DNA from: Mortierella sp. BCC40632
Taxonomy: Eukaryota; Mortierellomycota; Mortierellomycetes; Mortierellales; Mortierellaceae
Direction of reading: 5' to 3'
Assembly (NCBI GenBank): GCA_011634665.1
Contig: WAEK01000011.1
Span: forward strand, 575,001-639,000
DNA: 64,000 nt
Positions 10,982 to 24,439 of this stretch are shown here, piece after piece. Within the stretch, counting starts at the first letter, position 1. Every line of letters begins with the position of its first letter. A model generated the notes under the pieces. That model had not been told where the DNA came from, did no database searches, and saw only the letters and a list, made by a program, of their open reading frames with translations. The position numbers were made by a program, and so were the translations under genes.

Positions 10982-11717
10982 GATGGAGTTGAGAAAATGA
11001 ACAAATGAGGAGGCAAATGGAAAAAAAAAAATCCAAAGAGTACTTTGAGTACTTTGGTCCATTGGGTGGCTTTTTTTTGTTCAATTGATCTGTCCCGCCT
11101 CCTTCCCTCCCCCCCCTCTCACACCCTGTTAACGTCCCAACTGTGGTGATAGAAAAAAACAGCTTGCACCTTTTTTTTTTTTTTCGTGGCTTTTTGGCCT
11201 TTTTTTTTTTCTTGTGCATCTTCGGAGGAGCAAAAAGGCGCTATCATTTGTGTAGGACATGCTGAAACCTACAGGGCTATGTGCGCTGTGGAGCCGACCT
11301 CTCTCTCTCTCTCTCGGAATGGAGCTTGTTCGTTCGACAACAGACAAAAAGGAAGAAAAACAGGAAGGAAAGAAGAGAAAGAGGGGTGAAGGAGGAAGGG
11401 GAGAGGGGAGGGTAGGGTGACTCACTCTAGCCAAAAGACGTACCTTTTTTTTTTTTTTTTTTTTTTTTTTTGAAGTTGCCTTCTTACTCTTGAGCCTATC
11501 CAACTGACGCCATAGGGGGTTGAATGGTGATGGCCAATGGAATCAGATGGAAGAAAAAAAAAAAAGTCTTCATCGTTTCCATCACAGGACATGATCTGTC
11601 TTTGTTGGTACTCAAAGGTACTCAAGCGCCGCTACTTTACCTCCCTGGTTGTACTCGACTTGTCAAATGAAGTCTATCTGAACAATCTTACAGGGCCCAA
11701 TTCACCTTCCCCTGGCC

Positions 11718-11749
<32 letters not shown>

Positions 11750-11929
11750 CTTCTTTATTTCTTTTTCTGGATTCTGATCGGCTATTTCTTCTCCCATTCT
11801 TTCTCATTTCGTCCTTCTTTCTTCTTTCTTCTTTCTCTCTCCCACTCTCTCATCGTCCATCGACTTTTTCTTCTTTTTTTTTTTTTGTAATTCCATCTCT
11901 CTACTCCTCATTCAAACTTCTTTCTCTCA

Positions 11930-11960
<31 letters not shown>

Positions 11961-12047
11961 GATCTGCATCCAGCACCATGACTTCTCCTTCTTCTTCCGC
12001 CTCCGAATCCTCTGGCCCTTCCACTCCTCGTCCTGAACGCAAGAACG
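10982..12047. other. Intergenic, divergent promoters of fusion gene and GNAT gene
   Basis: The two flanking genes start away from each other across about 1.07 kb. The stretch holds several poly-T runs (about 11168-11184, 11443-11471, 11719-11748, 11936-11960). An untested possibility is a short 5' exon of the fusion gene around 11200-11260, where a minus-strand frame begins MSYTNDSAFLLLRR. No firm gene is seen. Confidence 0.5.
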
Positions 12048-12343
12048 ATGTCTTGGTTTCGTTTGGCTCAGCCCGAGGATGAACAATACCTTGCTCAGTT
12101 CCACGAAGTGATCAACAAGGCCTACCGTTCTGGTGAGTGTAATTCCTCTCCTCTCCCTCCCTCCTTCCCCACTCCTTCTCTCTCTCGCTCTCTCTCGCTC
12201 TCTTTTTCCCACTATATCTTTCTTAGCCTTTTCCTCTCCTTTTTTTTCATTTTCTCATTTCTGGCCTTTTCCCGATTCCGAATTCCTCTTTTTCTTTTCT
12301 CTGACGCTGCGACTCTTTTTACACAGGCTTTGGGGGGTATCCT

Positions 12344-12379
<36 letters not shown>

Positions 12380-12785
12380 CTCCTGCAAGAGTACCTCTTG
12401 GCCAGTTTGAGCTCCTATTGGTGCTGTTTGTTGCGTTAGTGGAGTTATCGTTGGCTGTGGTTGGATGGTTGGGCGGTTGACTGATCGATTGTCTTGACCC
12501 CATCTGGGCTATCGTTCTTTGAGCCTCGGTATGATGAATGGCAAGAAGGGCGCTGGGTGGTGTGTGTGTGAAAAGAGAGTGAGGATAAAAAAAAAAAAGA
12601 GAGAGAGAGAGAGAGAGAGCGAGAGAAAGTAAACCTTAATTGGCTCGTGCGAAAAAGGATAGCTTCTGAAGGAGGAGAAAGGTGAGGGGTGGGAGGAGTT
12701 GGTTTGCCATCATTAAGAGCCAGCAATGGGTGTCTGTGAGTTTGAATGTGAGAGAGTGAACTATACGAGGATCGGAAAAGGAGTC

Positions 12786-12832
<47 letters not shown>

Positions 12833-13530
12833 AAAAGAAAAAAAAAGAAAACAGAGTCATCATGCCCTTTGATATCGGGGCTGAGATAAAAGAGCAATGG
12901 TGGCAATAATCGGGCGGCTCTCCAGCCCTCCTCCACATACACTTTTGAACACAGCTCTCGATCTGACTCTAACTACTATATTCTTTTCTTTCCCCTACTG
13001 GCTCTTATCTTCTACTCCCTACAAAAACAGAGGGTGGATGGACAACCGAGTCCCACTTGGTGAAGGATGAGCGCATCTCAAAGGAGACGCTCAAGGAGCA
13101 TCTGAGCGACAAGGTCAATCCTTTGCTCCTCGCCTTTGACTCTATTACCATGCAGCCCCTTGGCACATTGCAATTGGATCCCCTGGAGAACTACGAAGAC
13201 TTTGGCGAGTACAAGGGCGCTAACTACTCCCCCACCTACGTCGAGTCCTTCCGGAAGGAGCAGCAGATCGTCCTTGGTCTTTTCTCAGTCGACCCTACTC
13301 AACAGTCGAGAGGAATTGGTCGCAAGCTCGTCGAAGAGGCTCTGCGTCACGCCAAGGAGAACATGGGCCGGAAGCAGGCCATCGTTTACGTGATTATGCA
13401 GCGACCTGAGCTTATTGGATGGTACAAGCGACTGGGCTTTACCGACTATGGCGAGAAGCTTCCTTTCCCGGAATCGTACCGTCTGTTGCAGGACGACATT
13501 CACTTTTCCGTGTTGCGCCTTGAACTGTAA
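12048..13530 (+). CDS. GNAT-family N-acetyltransferase
   Basis: Acetyl-CoA-dependent N-acyltransferase of unknown substrate. Two exons, 12048-12132 and 13031-13530, are joined by an unusually long 898-bp intron (TTCTG|GTGAGT to AAACAG|AGGGTGG) into 194 residues. The junction gives NKAYRSEGGWTTESHLV, typical of fungal GNAT proteins. The acetyl-CoA loop is Q-x-S-R-G-I-G (about residue 125) in VDPTQQSRGIGRKLVEEAL, and the C-terminal β-strand/helix contains WYKRLGFTDYGE. The start used is MSWFRLAQPEDEQ. An upstream ATG at 11978 opens a Ser/Pro-rich frame of 34 residues that overlaps the start out of frame and stops at 12082. It may be a uORF, or the true N-terminus broken by an indel. The specific substrate cannot be told from the sequence. 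Confidence 0.85.
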
Positions 13531-14288
13531 ACGAATGAAGGAGGATGTAAAAGTAATGATAGATGAGGGGAGAAGGGGATAATAAATACCCGAGTTTTTT
13601 TTCTGGATCCAGACGTGCTGGCGTCCTCCCGAGAGTCTGAACTTCTGAAGAAGCATCCCATTCCTCTGAGACTCTGTTGAGGTTTCGACATAAGGGGCGT
13701 GAGTGATGCCGGAGTGGGCGCAGCGTGCGACAAAATCAGAGCTGTGGTAAGCTAAAAGCTGCGGCAAGTGTCAAGTGTCGTGAGAGGGCAAAGAGGGACA
13801 TGAGAGAGAGAGAGAGAGAGATCCAACTGATAGAGACAGAAACATGATGCGGACTTGAGAGGTAAAAAAGTAAAAGCAGTCCCAGTTCCATCTCCCTCAG
13901 GTGAGAAAGAGAGAAACAGAGGAGGCGCAGAGGTGGCAAAGCCGGTTTCGTTTTTTTGGCCTGGACAGTGTCGTATATAGCCTTCCCCCCATGTCCACGG
14001 CTCTCACCTTTTTTTTTTGTTTTTTTTTTTTTTTTTTTTCTTTTTTTCTTTTTCTACTCCTTCCTTTCCACTCTATCCCCCTATCCCCACCCCTTCATCA
14101 ATCTTCATACCCTCTCACATCGGCATTTAGTGTTATCAAGCCGCTCCAAGACTCTACCACCACCACCGCCACCATTTCAAAGTTCTTGAACACAACTTTC
14201 CCAGGGCTTCACAGAGACCAGAACCACACAGACTAAAGGATTCAAGAATAACGAGCGACTCTTCAAGACCAACTCCAGATATATAAAA
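13531..14288. other. Intergenic, GNAT 3' flank and F-box gene promoter
   Basis: Contains a GA run (about 13804-13820), a long T-rich tract (14010-14055) and a CT/AC-rich leader just before the F-box gene. No gene is recognised on either strand. Confidence 0.55.
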
Positions 14289-17200
14289 ATGTGTCGACTT
14301 CCGCCTGATTGTATTCACCACATCGTCGCCAAGCTTGATGGCGACCTGGACACGCTCTTCAACCTCCTCACCGTCAACTCCACCTTTTTCCACGCGACTC
14401 TCCCTGTGCTCTATCGCAACCCGTATGTCGCGCTCAAACGTCGTTACCGCCGCAAGATCATTGGAGACCGCAATGCCAACTGTGACCGGAACGATAACCT
14501 GCTCGTTCGGACCGTCCCAATGAAGCAGCTCTTCTTTCTCATGTTGCTCTCGTGTAAACGTTCCGACGAACTGGTTCCTTTTCTTCTCATCGACTGGCCA
14601 GACGCGTTGCCCGTCTTTTCCGAGACTCCCCTGATGGCTACTTATGTCGAGTACCTTGGCCATTATAGCATTGACCGTTGGATTCCCACCTTAAAATCTC
14701 TCTTACCCGAGGTCGATGCCACATTCGAACACAATGCGGTTCGGATTTTCCGCCTCCTCTTTTTGGAACACCTTGCGGACCGAGTCCGTGTGCTCAATAT
14801 ACCCGTTACACATCTCAGGCCCTACCTGCCCTATGTTCCTCGCCTAAAGAACCTCAAGTTTATTGACTTTCACGAGCACCCTGTGGATGATGACATGATG
14901 CAAGAAGAGGAACTCTTGTCGCGCCAGGAGCAGGAGCCGGCAGTGCAAGACCAATCACCATCACAACCAGATGTAGATGCCGAGGCATTGGAAGAGGAGA
15001 ATGCATTGGCAGAGGCACTGGCAGCAATCGCAGAGGCAGAGGCCCAGGAAGCAATTGCAGCAGCAGCAGAGGCAGCAGCGGCAGAGGCAGCAGCAGCTGA
15101 AGCAGAGGCCCAGGCACATACAGATACACAGGCAAACGAAGCACTGCCAATCCCAGAGAATTCACATCCAAACGTCACTGTACAGAATGAGCAAGCGCAG
15201 GAGCCTCTTCAGCAGGAGGAACAGGTTACAGTAGATGTGACTCAAGCATCAACACAACTTCCAGAAACACATGCCCAGGGGGTGGTGCCTCCAGAGCAAG
15301 CCCAGGCACAGGCAGCTGCTGAACACGTTCAAGAACAGGCCACTGGACAAGCTCAAGAGCCAGCCCAAGAAAATGCAACTGAGCAGGCTCAGGAGCAAGT
15401 CCAGGGGGATGCTACTGAACACGTTCAAGAACCGGCGCAAGAAAATGCAGCCGAACATGTTCAAGAGCAGGCCCAAGAGAATGCCGCGGAGCAGGCCCAG
15501 GAGAATGCCGCGGAGCAGGGTCAAGAACAAGCTCAGGAGCCAGCTCAGGAAGAGGCCCAGGAAAATGCCGCGGAGCAGGGCCAAGAGCAAGCACAGGAGC
15601 CAGCTCAAGAACAGCTCCAAGAGCAGGGCCTGGAGCAGGTTCAGGAGCAGGTTCAGGAACAACCACAGGAACCCACACAAGAGCAGATTCAAGAGCAGCT
15701 GAATCGAGAACGTGCCCAAACCCATCAGCGCCGCGTCAAGACCAGAGCCATTGATTTTGTCCAGGGGTTGCAGCGTCATCACCCTTTGCTCTCATTCGAT
15801 GCCCTGTCTGAAAGGTCACAGAGTCGGCAAAAAATTCTGCAGTTCACTGGTCCAGGCCTTTTGAGCGTCATGCCTCCAGATACTTGGGCCTCTTCGGAAG
15901 AGACTACCAAGGTAGACGATTATATCGAGCTACTGAACGCGGTCGAGCCCCAGCAAATGATCACCAACCATCGCCATGCCAACCACGAGAGTTTCCCATG
16001 CCAGTCAATCAAGCGTATCGAGCGGTTCTATGACTATCCAAATGAAAACTGGGACCAGTCACGCTTCTTGCAGCGGTGCCGAAACCTTGAGAGCTTTAGT
16101 GGTTATATCCTACGCGACAATCTCTTCCAGTGGGCCATGGATGAACAACAGGATCGTGAGGTCTACCAGCTCTTGCTCAACACTGGCCGTGCTGGCGCGC
16201 CCTCCAGTCTGGGTCTAGGAAAGAGCCATGGAGGTCATTATGGTCCTGGTTTGGCTCCTATCCCTCTTCGCAAGTTGGTCACGACTGCTACGGAGGACAT
16301 GTTTGCTGTCAATGCTTTGAGAGATGCCTGTATTGCCTTTGACAAGACACTTGAGTATATTCAGATGCGTTTCCATGGACCAACAGCCATTCTCCCACTC
16401 CGGTTCTTTTCTCGGTTGCCTAACCTACGCGTGCTCGAGATCACTAGCCGAAGCAGCAACGGGGTCCCGTTCGAGGCTGATCCCACTTTCTTGGCGGACT
16501 GTCCTAATCTAGAGGTGTTGCGAGTCCGAAACATGGTCAGTTTCCCATTGACCGATGATGGTTCATCGACTGAGGAGAAGCAACAAGGGCCTCATGCTCC
16601 TTGGCAACTTCCCAAGCTCAAGGAGTTGCTCCTTTCTGGCAATGCTGCCTTTGGATTCAACTATGAGACCCTTGCTTTTACACCTTTGCTTGAGGAGGTT
16701 TATATTTCGTATGATGTACCCAAGGATAAGATGGATCATCCCATGTGGAAGCGCCAGTATACATGGTAGGGGACCTTTTCTCACTATCATCGCGGTCCTT
16801 GTTTTTTTTTTCTCCAGACGCAAAAGATCCTCACACTGACATTTCTGTCCTTTTTCAATGCAGGCGCTATGATCTCCCCAAACTCCATACTTTGAGTCTC
16901 AAGGGATTGCCAGCTCACATCTTCCAGCTTTCTGCCTTGGACGGCTTCCCTGCGCTCAAGGCCTTGAGCCTGGATCTCTACAACCGATTGCCCCGAACAC
17001 TCACTCGTGAGAAGGACTTTGCTTCCTTCCAGCCCAACATGGTTTCTCAACCCAACAAGATCCGATCCCTGAACCTTGGAGGTCAATGGGTCATGCGAGA
17101 GGATGCTGAAATGTTCAAGGATCTTCTCCAGCGTTGGTTCAATGGACTTCATTTCTTGACACTTGGACATTGTCAATGGGTGAGCAACGAGGCCATGATG

Positions 17201-18814
17201 GGGGGTCTTCGTTCAGTTCCAAGTCTTCAACGGGTCAAGGTGATCGGACGTCAACTTAAATCGTATGAGCTCTGGCAACTTGGGTTGGTACCTGCTCCTC
17301 GGAAATCCTATTTCGAATGGGAACGAAGCCATCGAAAGGAGCATATAGTCAAGGGTATTGCTAAACAGCGTGCTTTGGACCGAGAGAAGCGTCGTGTGAT
17401 GTTGCTTTCTCAGAATCGTGAACGACATTTGGAGGAGGAGGAGCCCATCCCACCTCGTGAACTCCGACCTGCAGAGCTTCGACAGCAGCAAGAGGAAGAG
17501 AGACTACGACAGGAACGAGAGGAAGAGGAAAGACGGGTTCAACAACAGCAAGAAGAGGAGCGCCTTCGACTACAGCAAGAGGAAGAAGAGCGGTTGCGAC
17601 AGCAGCAGGAGCAACAAGATGCTGCACCTCAGGAGGGTCAGGCGCCAGCACCAGCAGAGCAGCAACCAGCTGAACAACACGGCGAACAACCCGCCGAGCA
17701 ACCCGCTGAACAACCCGTTGAACAACCAGCTGAGCAGCCTGTTGAGCAGCCTGTCGAGCAGCCCGCTGAACAGCCCGTTGAACAACCAGTCGAGCAGCCT
17801 GTCGAGCAACCTGTCGAGCAGCCTGTCGAGCAACCTGTCGAGCAGCCTGTCGAGCAACCTGTCGAGCAACCTGTCGAGCAACCTGTTGAGCAACCCCTCG
17901 AACAACCCGTTGTGCAGCCTGCCGAACAACCTGCCGAACAACCTATCGAGCAACTCGCTGCACAGCCTCAGGAAGCTGCACCGGGTCAAGGCAATGACAA
18001 TGTTGACAACCCACCGGCTGCTCCTCCAGTCGATGGCGAGCAACCTGCCGAAGCCAACGCCGAAGCCAACGCCGAAGCCATCGTTGAAGACATCCCTGAG
18101 GTTATTATAGGACTTGAGGTGCCTCTCGGGGACGATGTAGTGGTTGAACACGTGATTCCTGATCCATTCGCCCAAGAAGAAGTTGCACCTGTTCCCGAGT
18201 CAGAGCCAGTTCCCGAGCCAGAGATCAATGCACCTGCGACCGAATATGTTCATGTGCCTTTGGTCCCGATGGAGGAAGGAATTGAGGTTCTCTTTGCAGA
18301 ATGGCGAGAGACGGAGCCTGTGTGGGATAAGATGAAGGATGAATTTGATGTCATGGATGTGTCTGCTGTTACCATGAAGTCGACTCTTATCAACAATACT
18401 TTATCTACGGATGCCTCCTCAACCACGACTGATACCTCCTCTTCTTCACAGGGGCAGGAGCAAACGCAGGAACAATCAGCAGCAGCAGATGAAAAAGAGG
18501 AAGAAGAGGACGAGTCATTGTTGCGAGCCAAGGATTATGAACAGGTTCAACGATGTGTCTTTTCCTTCCATGGTAATCGCTATTACTTGGATGAGACGGC
18601 CTCTATCAGTACTCGTCAACCTCGTTTGACCGCTGCAGCCATTGAGGCAGCTGCTATTGAAGCCGCTGCAGCTGCTAAACTTGCAGCTGAACTTGCAGCT
18701 ATTGCCGCTGCAACTCCTTCTGCTGTTGATGCTGATGCTGATGCTACCACCGTTACTGATACAACAGCAACAGCAGCCTCCGCCACTTGTACAACTTTGC
18801 AAGAGGCAGCATAG
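14289..18814 (+). CDS. Giant F-box / leucine-rich-repeat protein
   Basis: Probable substrate adaptor of an SCF ubiquitin ligase. Two exons (14289-16765 and 16864-18814, donor ACATG|GTAGGG, acceptor ATGCAG) join in frame to 1,475 residues. The N-terminus is an F-box-like segment ([13 protein letters not shown], then [19 protein letters not shown]). A Glu/Ala- then Gln-rich region follows at about residues 205-475 (units such as QEQAQ and ENAAEQ). Residues 480-1000 look like irregular LRRs ([45 protein letters not shown]). A charged coiled coil rich in EEERLR lies near 1030-1075, followed by more than 20 VEQP/AEQP tetrapeptides to about 1200 and an acidic, Ala-rich tail. The overall plan matches the expanded F-box families of Mortierella-like fungi. 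The substrate is unknown. F-box assignment is from position and hydrophobic pattern, so moderately sure. Confidence 0.82.
14900..15720 (+). repeat. Gln/Glu/Ala-rich coding array, first tract
   Basis: Coding low-complexity tract in the F-box/LRR gene. It begins with poly-Ala/Glu ([14 protein letters not shown]) and passes into repeated QEQAQE and ENAAEQ blocks. Several copies share long identical nucleotide stretches (for example GCCGCGGAGCAGG around 15485, 15510 and 15570), which points to recent unequal exchange. Confidence 0.85.
17460..17960 (+). repeat. Coiled coil plus 12-bp VEQP minisatellite, second tract
   Basis: The first part encodes a Glu/Arg/Gln coiled coil. The second is a 12-bp unit (GTCGAGCAACCT and variants) encoding VEQP or AEQP more than twenty times. 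Several consecutive units are identical, so the array is young or actively homogenised. Confidence 0.88.
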
Positions 18815-19811
18815 AAGAACAAAAAATAAAAAAAAAAAAAAAAAAACTCTGTAGAATAAATGAATCCAAAAAAAAAAAAAAAAAGATGCAGTGTCTCAGG
18901 TTGATTGTTGCACCCCTTCCCCTCCCCCCCCACAATTGACAACTGGGTTGGGAGCTGGGTTTGAGGGGGGAGGGAGGAAAAGAGTTAAGCACACGGACCA
19001 AGAGAAAGGTGTGAGAAGGGTTCGATGAGCAAAGTTGAATGTTTGTGTGTGCGTGTGTGTGTGTGTGTGTATGTATGTGAGGCAGCGGTGGGATGGGCTT
19101 TTATGATCTTTTCGACATGGTTTTTTTTTTATCAAAAAAAAAAAAGATTGATGATACAGAAACAGATAGAGTAGAGAAGAAAAAAAAGTGAACCTTGGTC
19201 TTGGAAAAAAGAAGGAGAAAGAAAAAAAAGGTGCGCAGAGAGACAGCAAAAAGGAAGACAGAGTAGTAATAGCTGAGTGCATGTTCAATAATACAGAGGG
19301 AGGATGGAGATATGTTGGGTGATCGCCTTGTTGGTGCCTACTGGAGTGCTCCTGAAGGGAAAGGCGGGGGGGGGGGGACCACTCTGTGTTGGTTTTGCCA
19401 TATGAAAGAAAAAGAAAAGAGAGTGGTGTATAGATACATGGATTGGTTTGTTCCGTGTGTGTGACCGCGAGGGAGGAGAGGAGGAGATGCTGAAGTGAAA
19501 AAGCGAGTCAAGAGAAGAGTGGAGCCATCGTGGGTGTGGGTTGATGTATAGGGCGGGGAACATCGGGAGGGGTAAGATGAAAGAGATAGATGGGGAGAGA
19601 GGGGAATAAAAAAAAAAAACGGTTGAGCGATATCGAAAACGAAAAAAAAAAAAAAATAGGGCTCCTCCTTCCACTAGTCCCCTCCGCATGTGCGCCCAAG
19701 TGGACAGTGTTGTGTCATCTCACGCAGAACCTTCTTTTTTTTTGCGTCCGCGATGAGTGTTCTCCTTTTTCCGACTCTTCCACCCCCCCCAGGGAAAGAG
19801 AGATACCCCAC
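18815..19811. other. Intergenic between convergent F-box gene and ISU1
   Basis: About 1 kb between two convergent stop codons. It holds A-runs shortly after the F-box stop (18820-18846 and 18868-18884), a GT repeat near 19044-19072 and a G-run (19367-19377). No coding family is recognised. Confidence 0.6.
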
Positions 19812-20869
19812 TTAGGCGCTCGCGGCAGCAGCAGAGGCGGGCGTTACATCTGCAGTGGCAGAGGCAGCAGCACGCTTGCGCTTGTAATCGTTGATGGCAG
19901 ACTTGATGGCATCCTCCGCAAGCACTAAGAAAGGAAAAAAAAAGAGAGAAGAGAAGAAAGGGCGTATTTTGTTTGGATCAGATAAGCTGCGCAGCCTCAA
20001 CATCAACACCCAACCTCATTCTTTTCTCCCCACACACCGCAGTGCGCGCCCTATGATTGATGAGAAAAAAATAAAGAAGAAACCTCTCAAACTGCTAGCG
20101 CGTGTGTGCGCTTCAGGTATGGTGACACCGGGTTGACAGGTCATAGGGTTCAGAGGTCACTTACTGGAACAATGAAGCTTGACAGGAGGAAGGCAGAGCT
20201 CCTTGGCAACCTCTGTATTTTTGATGTTGCTAGCATCCTCGAGTGTCATTCCACGAACACGCTCTGTCATGTAGCTGGATGAAGCAATGGCCGAACCGCA
20301 TCCAAATGTCTTGAACTTGACATCGACAATCTTTCCAGACGTCTCATCCACCTTGATCTGAAGCTTCATCACATCACCACAGGCGGGTGCGCCCACAAGT
20401 CCTGTGCCAACAAAAGGATCCGACTTGTTCAAAGAGCCAACGTTGCGTGGACGCTCATAGTGATCGATGACCTAGAAAAAAAAAAAAAAGTTGTGAAAGA
20501 ACCGAGTCCGGACAAGTCCAGGTATTTCCGGTAGCCACGCTGTTAGCAATATGAAAAAAAGAGTACAACTGGATACGCCACCGAAACAAACTGGCGACAT
20601 GAGCGAGATCCTGAATGAATGGTGCCTGACTGGGGGGATGAAGGAGTGGGAAGAGAGGTGAAGGAGCGGGCGTCCTTGAGATGAGCTCGAGTGGTTGGAT
20701 GGAGAGGATAGGTTTTTGGGTGAGTCAAAAACCCCCTCCCCTCCCCCAGAAGCGCCAGCAGATGCGCAGAAAGACACATTACCTTGGGGTGGTAGGCGCG
20801 AACAGCGACAGCAGCCGAGGGTCTGGCGAGGACAGAGCGGGTGACGGCAAGAATAGATGATCGAAGCAT
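19812..20869 (-). CDS. ISU1: Mitochondrial iron-sulfur cluster scaffold ISU1/ISCU
   Basis: Scaffold on which the Nfs1/Isd11 desulfurase builds [2Fe-2S] clusters in the mitochondrial matrix. Three exons (20783-20869, 20165-20471, 19812-19924) join in frame to 168 residues. The first 29 residues (MLRSSILAVTRSVLARPSAA..) are a basic, amphipathic mitochondrial presequence. All three cluster-ligand cysteines are present: GAPACGDVMKL, FKTFGCGSAIASS and KLHCSMLAEDAI, the last spanning intron 2 (CA|GTAAGT). The LPPVK motif bound by the Hsp70 chaperone is intact. The C-terminus carries an Ala/Ser-rich tail of about 20 residues beyond the usual end. It is divergent from NIP7. Confidence 0.96.
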
Positions 20870-22807
<1,938 letters not shown>

Positions 22808-23461
22808 GATATTGTTTCTCTATTTTTTGCATTCTTCTGCCTCTCTCTCTTTCCCATCGCAATTAAACTACACTATCTACACGAATATTTTTAAAGAACC
22901 CCTCAAAACAAAGCCAACCTTTTTTTGAAAAAGATTAAGTCGTTGAGAATCTCATCCTCTCGACTTGGTACGTGCGTAAAAAAAAAAAAAAAGGCATCGG
23001 ATCAAAATGAAAAGATCCAAATACTCTCCCCCCTTTCCTCCATACCATTTGGAAGCACTGAACTTTGCGCATAGCTGTTTCTATGAACATTGCGTTTTTT
23101 TATTATAATTATGTACAAATAGCGACAAAAAAAAAAAAAAAAAATCAAGACGGGGTTAAAGAAAACGACGCCCTTGAGCAAGTTCTTTTTTTTTTTTTTT
23201 TAAAAGAAATTTTTTTTTTTTTTTTTGAACTGCCCGTTTGGTATGAGATACGAGAAAAAAAAATAATAATAAAAGCGAAAAGCGACTGCTGAATGAATCC
23301 TGACTAAGGGACAAAAGAAAAAAAAAGCAAAGAGTTCATATTCAGATCGATCCTATTCCAGCTACTGTCGACAAACTCCGAGTATGCGTGTGTATGTGTA
23401 AGTGTAGACTAGGAAAGAGTCGCAATGTGCCTTGAGTGAAAAAAATTTTTTTTTCTTGATT
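22808..23461. other. Intergenic between convergent NIP7 and H2A
   Basis: About 650 bp between stop codons of convergent genes. It is A/T-rich with runs at 22979-22992, 23127-23144, 23188-23201 and 23211-23226, likely polyadenylation sequence for both genes. No gene is seen. Confidence 0.6.
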
Positions 23462-23863
23462 TTACATCTCCTGAGAGGCAACGCCACCCTTCTTGGACTT
23501 CTTGGGGAGAAGAGAGTCGTGGATGTTGGGGAGAACACCACCCTGGGCGATGGTGACGTGTCCGAGCAACTTGTTCAACTCCTCGTCGTTGCGGATGGCG
23601 AGCTGAAGATGGCGGGGAATGATACGCGACTTCTTGTTGTCACGAGCAGCGTTACCGGCCAACTCGAGAATTTCGGCAGCCAAGTACTCGAGAACGGCAG
23701 CGAGGTAGACGGGGGCACCAGCACCGACACGCTGGGCATAGTTACCCTTGCGGAGGTGACGGTGGATACGGCCGACGGGGAACTGAAGACCGGCCTTGGA
23801 AGAGCGGGAGGTAGAGTTCTTGGAAGCCGAAGCAGACTTGCCACCGGATTTGCCGCCAGACAT
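23462..23863 (-). CDS. HTA1: Histone H2A
   Basis: Core histone H2A, 133 residues, single exon. The N-terminus is [15 protein letters not shown], the fold contains [35 protein letters not shown] and the acidic-patch stretch NDEELNKLL. The C-terminus ends ASQEM, with the SQE motif phosphorylated by ATM/ATR-type kinases after DNA breaks. As in most fungi, the canonical H2A therefore doubles as the H2A.X-type damage mark. It is transcribed away from H2B across a 576-bp spacer. A TATAAAT on the minus strand lies about 150 bp upstream of the start. Confidence 0.98.
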   Translation of the reverse strand: MSGGKSGGKSASASKNSTSRSSKAGLQFPVGRIHRHLRKGNYAQRVGAGAPVYLAAVLEYLAAEILELAGNAARDNKKSRIIPRHLQLAIRNDEELNKLLGHVTIAQGGVLPNIHDSLLPKKSKKGGVASQEM

Positions 23864-24010
23864 TGTGATGAGATGAAGTGGATGAGAGAGAGTTGGGAGA
23901 AAAGAGAGATGAATGAAGAACCTGAGGAAAGGTCTGCTTTTTTTTAGTGTGTGGATTAGGAGGAGGTAGAAAAGGAAGAGGCAACAGGGGGGAGCTGAGG
24001 CGCTGTTTGT

Positions 24011-24017
24011 ATTTATA
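24011..24017 (-). promoter_or_regulatory. TATA box of H2A
   Basis: TATAAAT on the minus strand, about 150 bp upstream of the H2A start codon and facing it. Confidence 0.65.
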
Positions 24018-24213
24018 CCGACACTGGGCTCCACACACACACAGTGCGAAAGAGGAGAGAGAGAATTGAGAGGGCCATACACACGCGTCGTTGGATTTTT
24101 TTTTAGTGACCGCTCTCAAAAAAAAAAAAAAAAAAATTCGCGGACTTGCAGTTAAAGAGTCGTTTCTGTCTAAATTTCGTTAACTTAAACTCCCTCCCGC
24201 GTCTCACATGCAG

Positions 24214-24251
<38 letters not shown>

Positions 24252-24337
24252 GCGTCCCCCCCCTCTCCACCTCTCTAATCACTCGTTTCTCTTAAAAATC
24301 GAATTCGAGACAGACACGCGGGCACAAGGCGGAGACA

Positions 24338-24344
24338 TATAAAA
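24338..24344 (+). promoter_or_regulatory. TATA box of H2B
   Basis: TATAAAA about 100 bp upstream of the H2B start codon, followed by a CT-rich leader. Confidence 0.7.
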
Positions 24345-24439
24345 GGACAGACTTCTTCTTTTCTCCCTTCTCTCTCCTTTTTTCAGCCTCTGCAAACACT
24401 GACCTTTTCACTCACACCCCCCACCTCACATCTTTCAAC

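Larger units (their letters stand above)
23864..24439. promoter_or_regulatory. Divergent H2A/H2B promoter
   Basis: The 576-bp spacer drives H2A leftward and H2B rightward. TATA elements sit at 24011-24017 (minus) and 24338-24344 (plus). Between them are poly-A runs (24119-24136 and about 24212-24249) and the word CGTTAACT at 24178-24185, repeated in the H4/H3 spacer. The location suits a shared histone-gene control element; this role is inferred. Confidence 0.7.
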
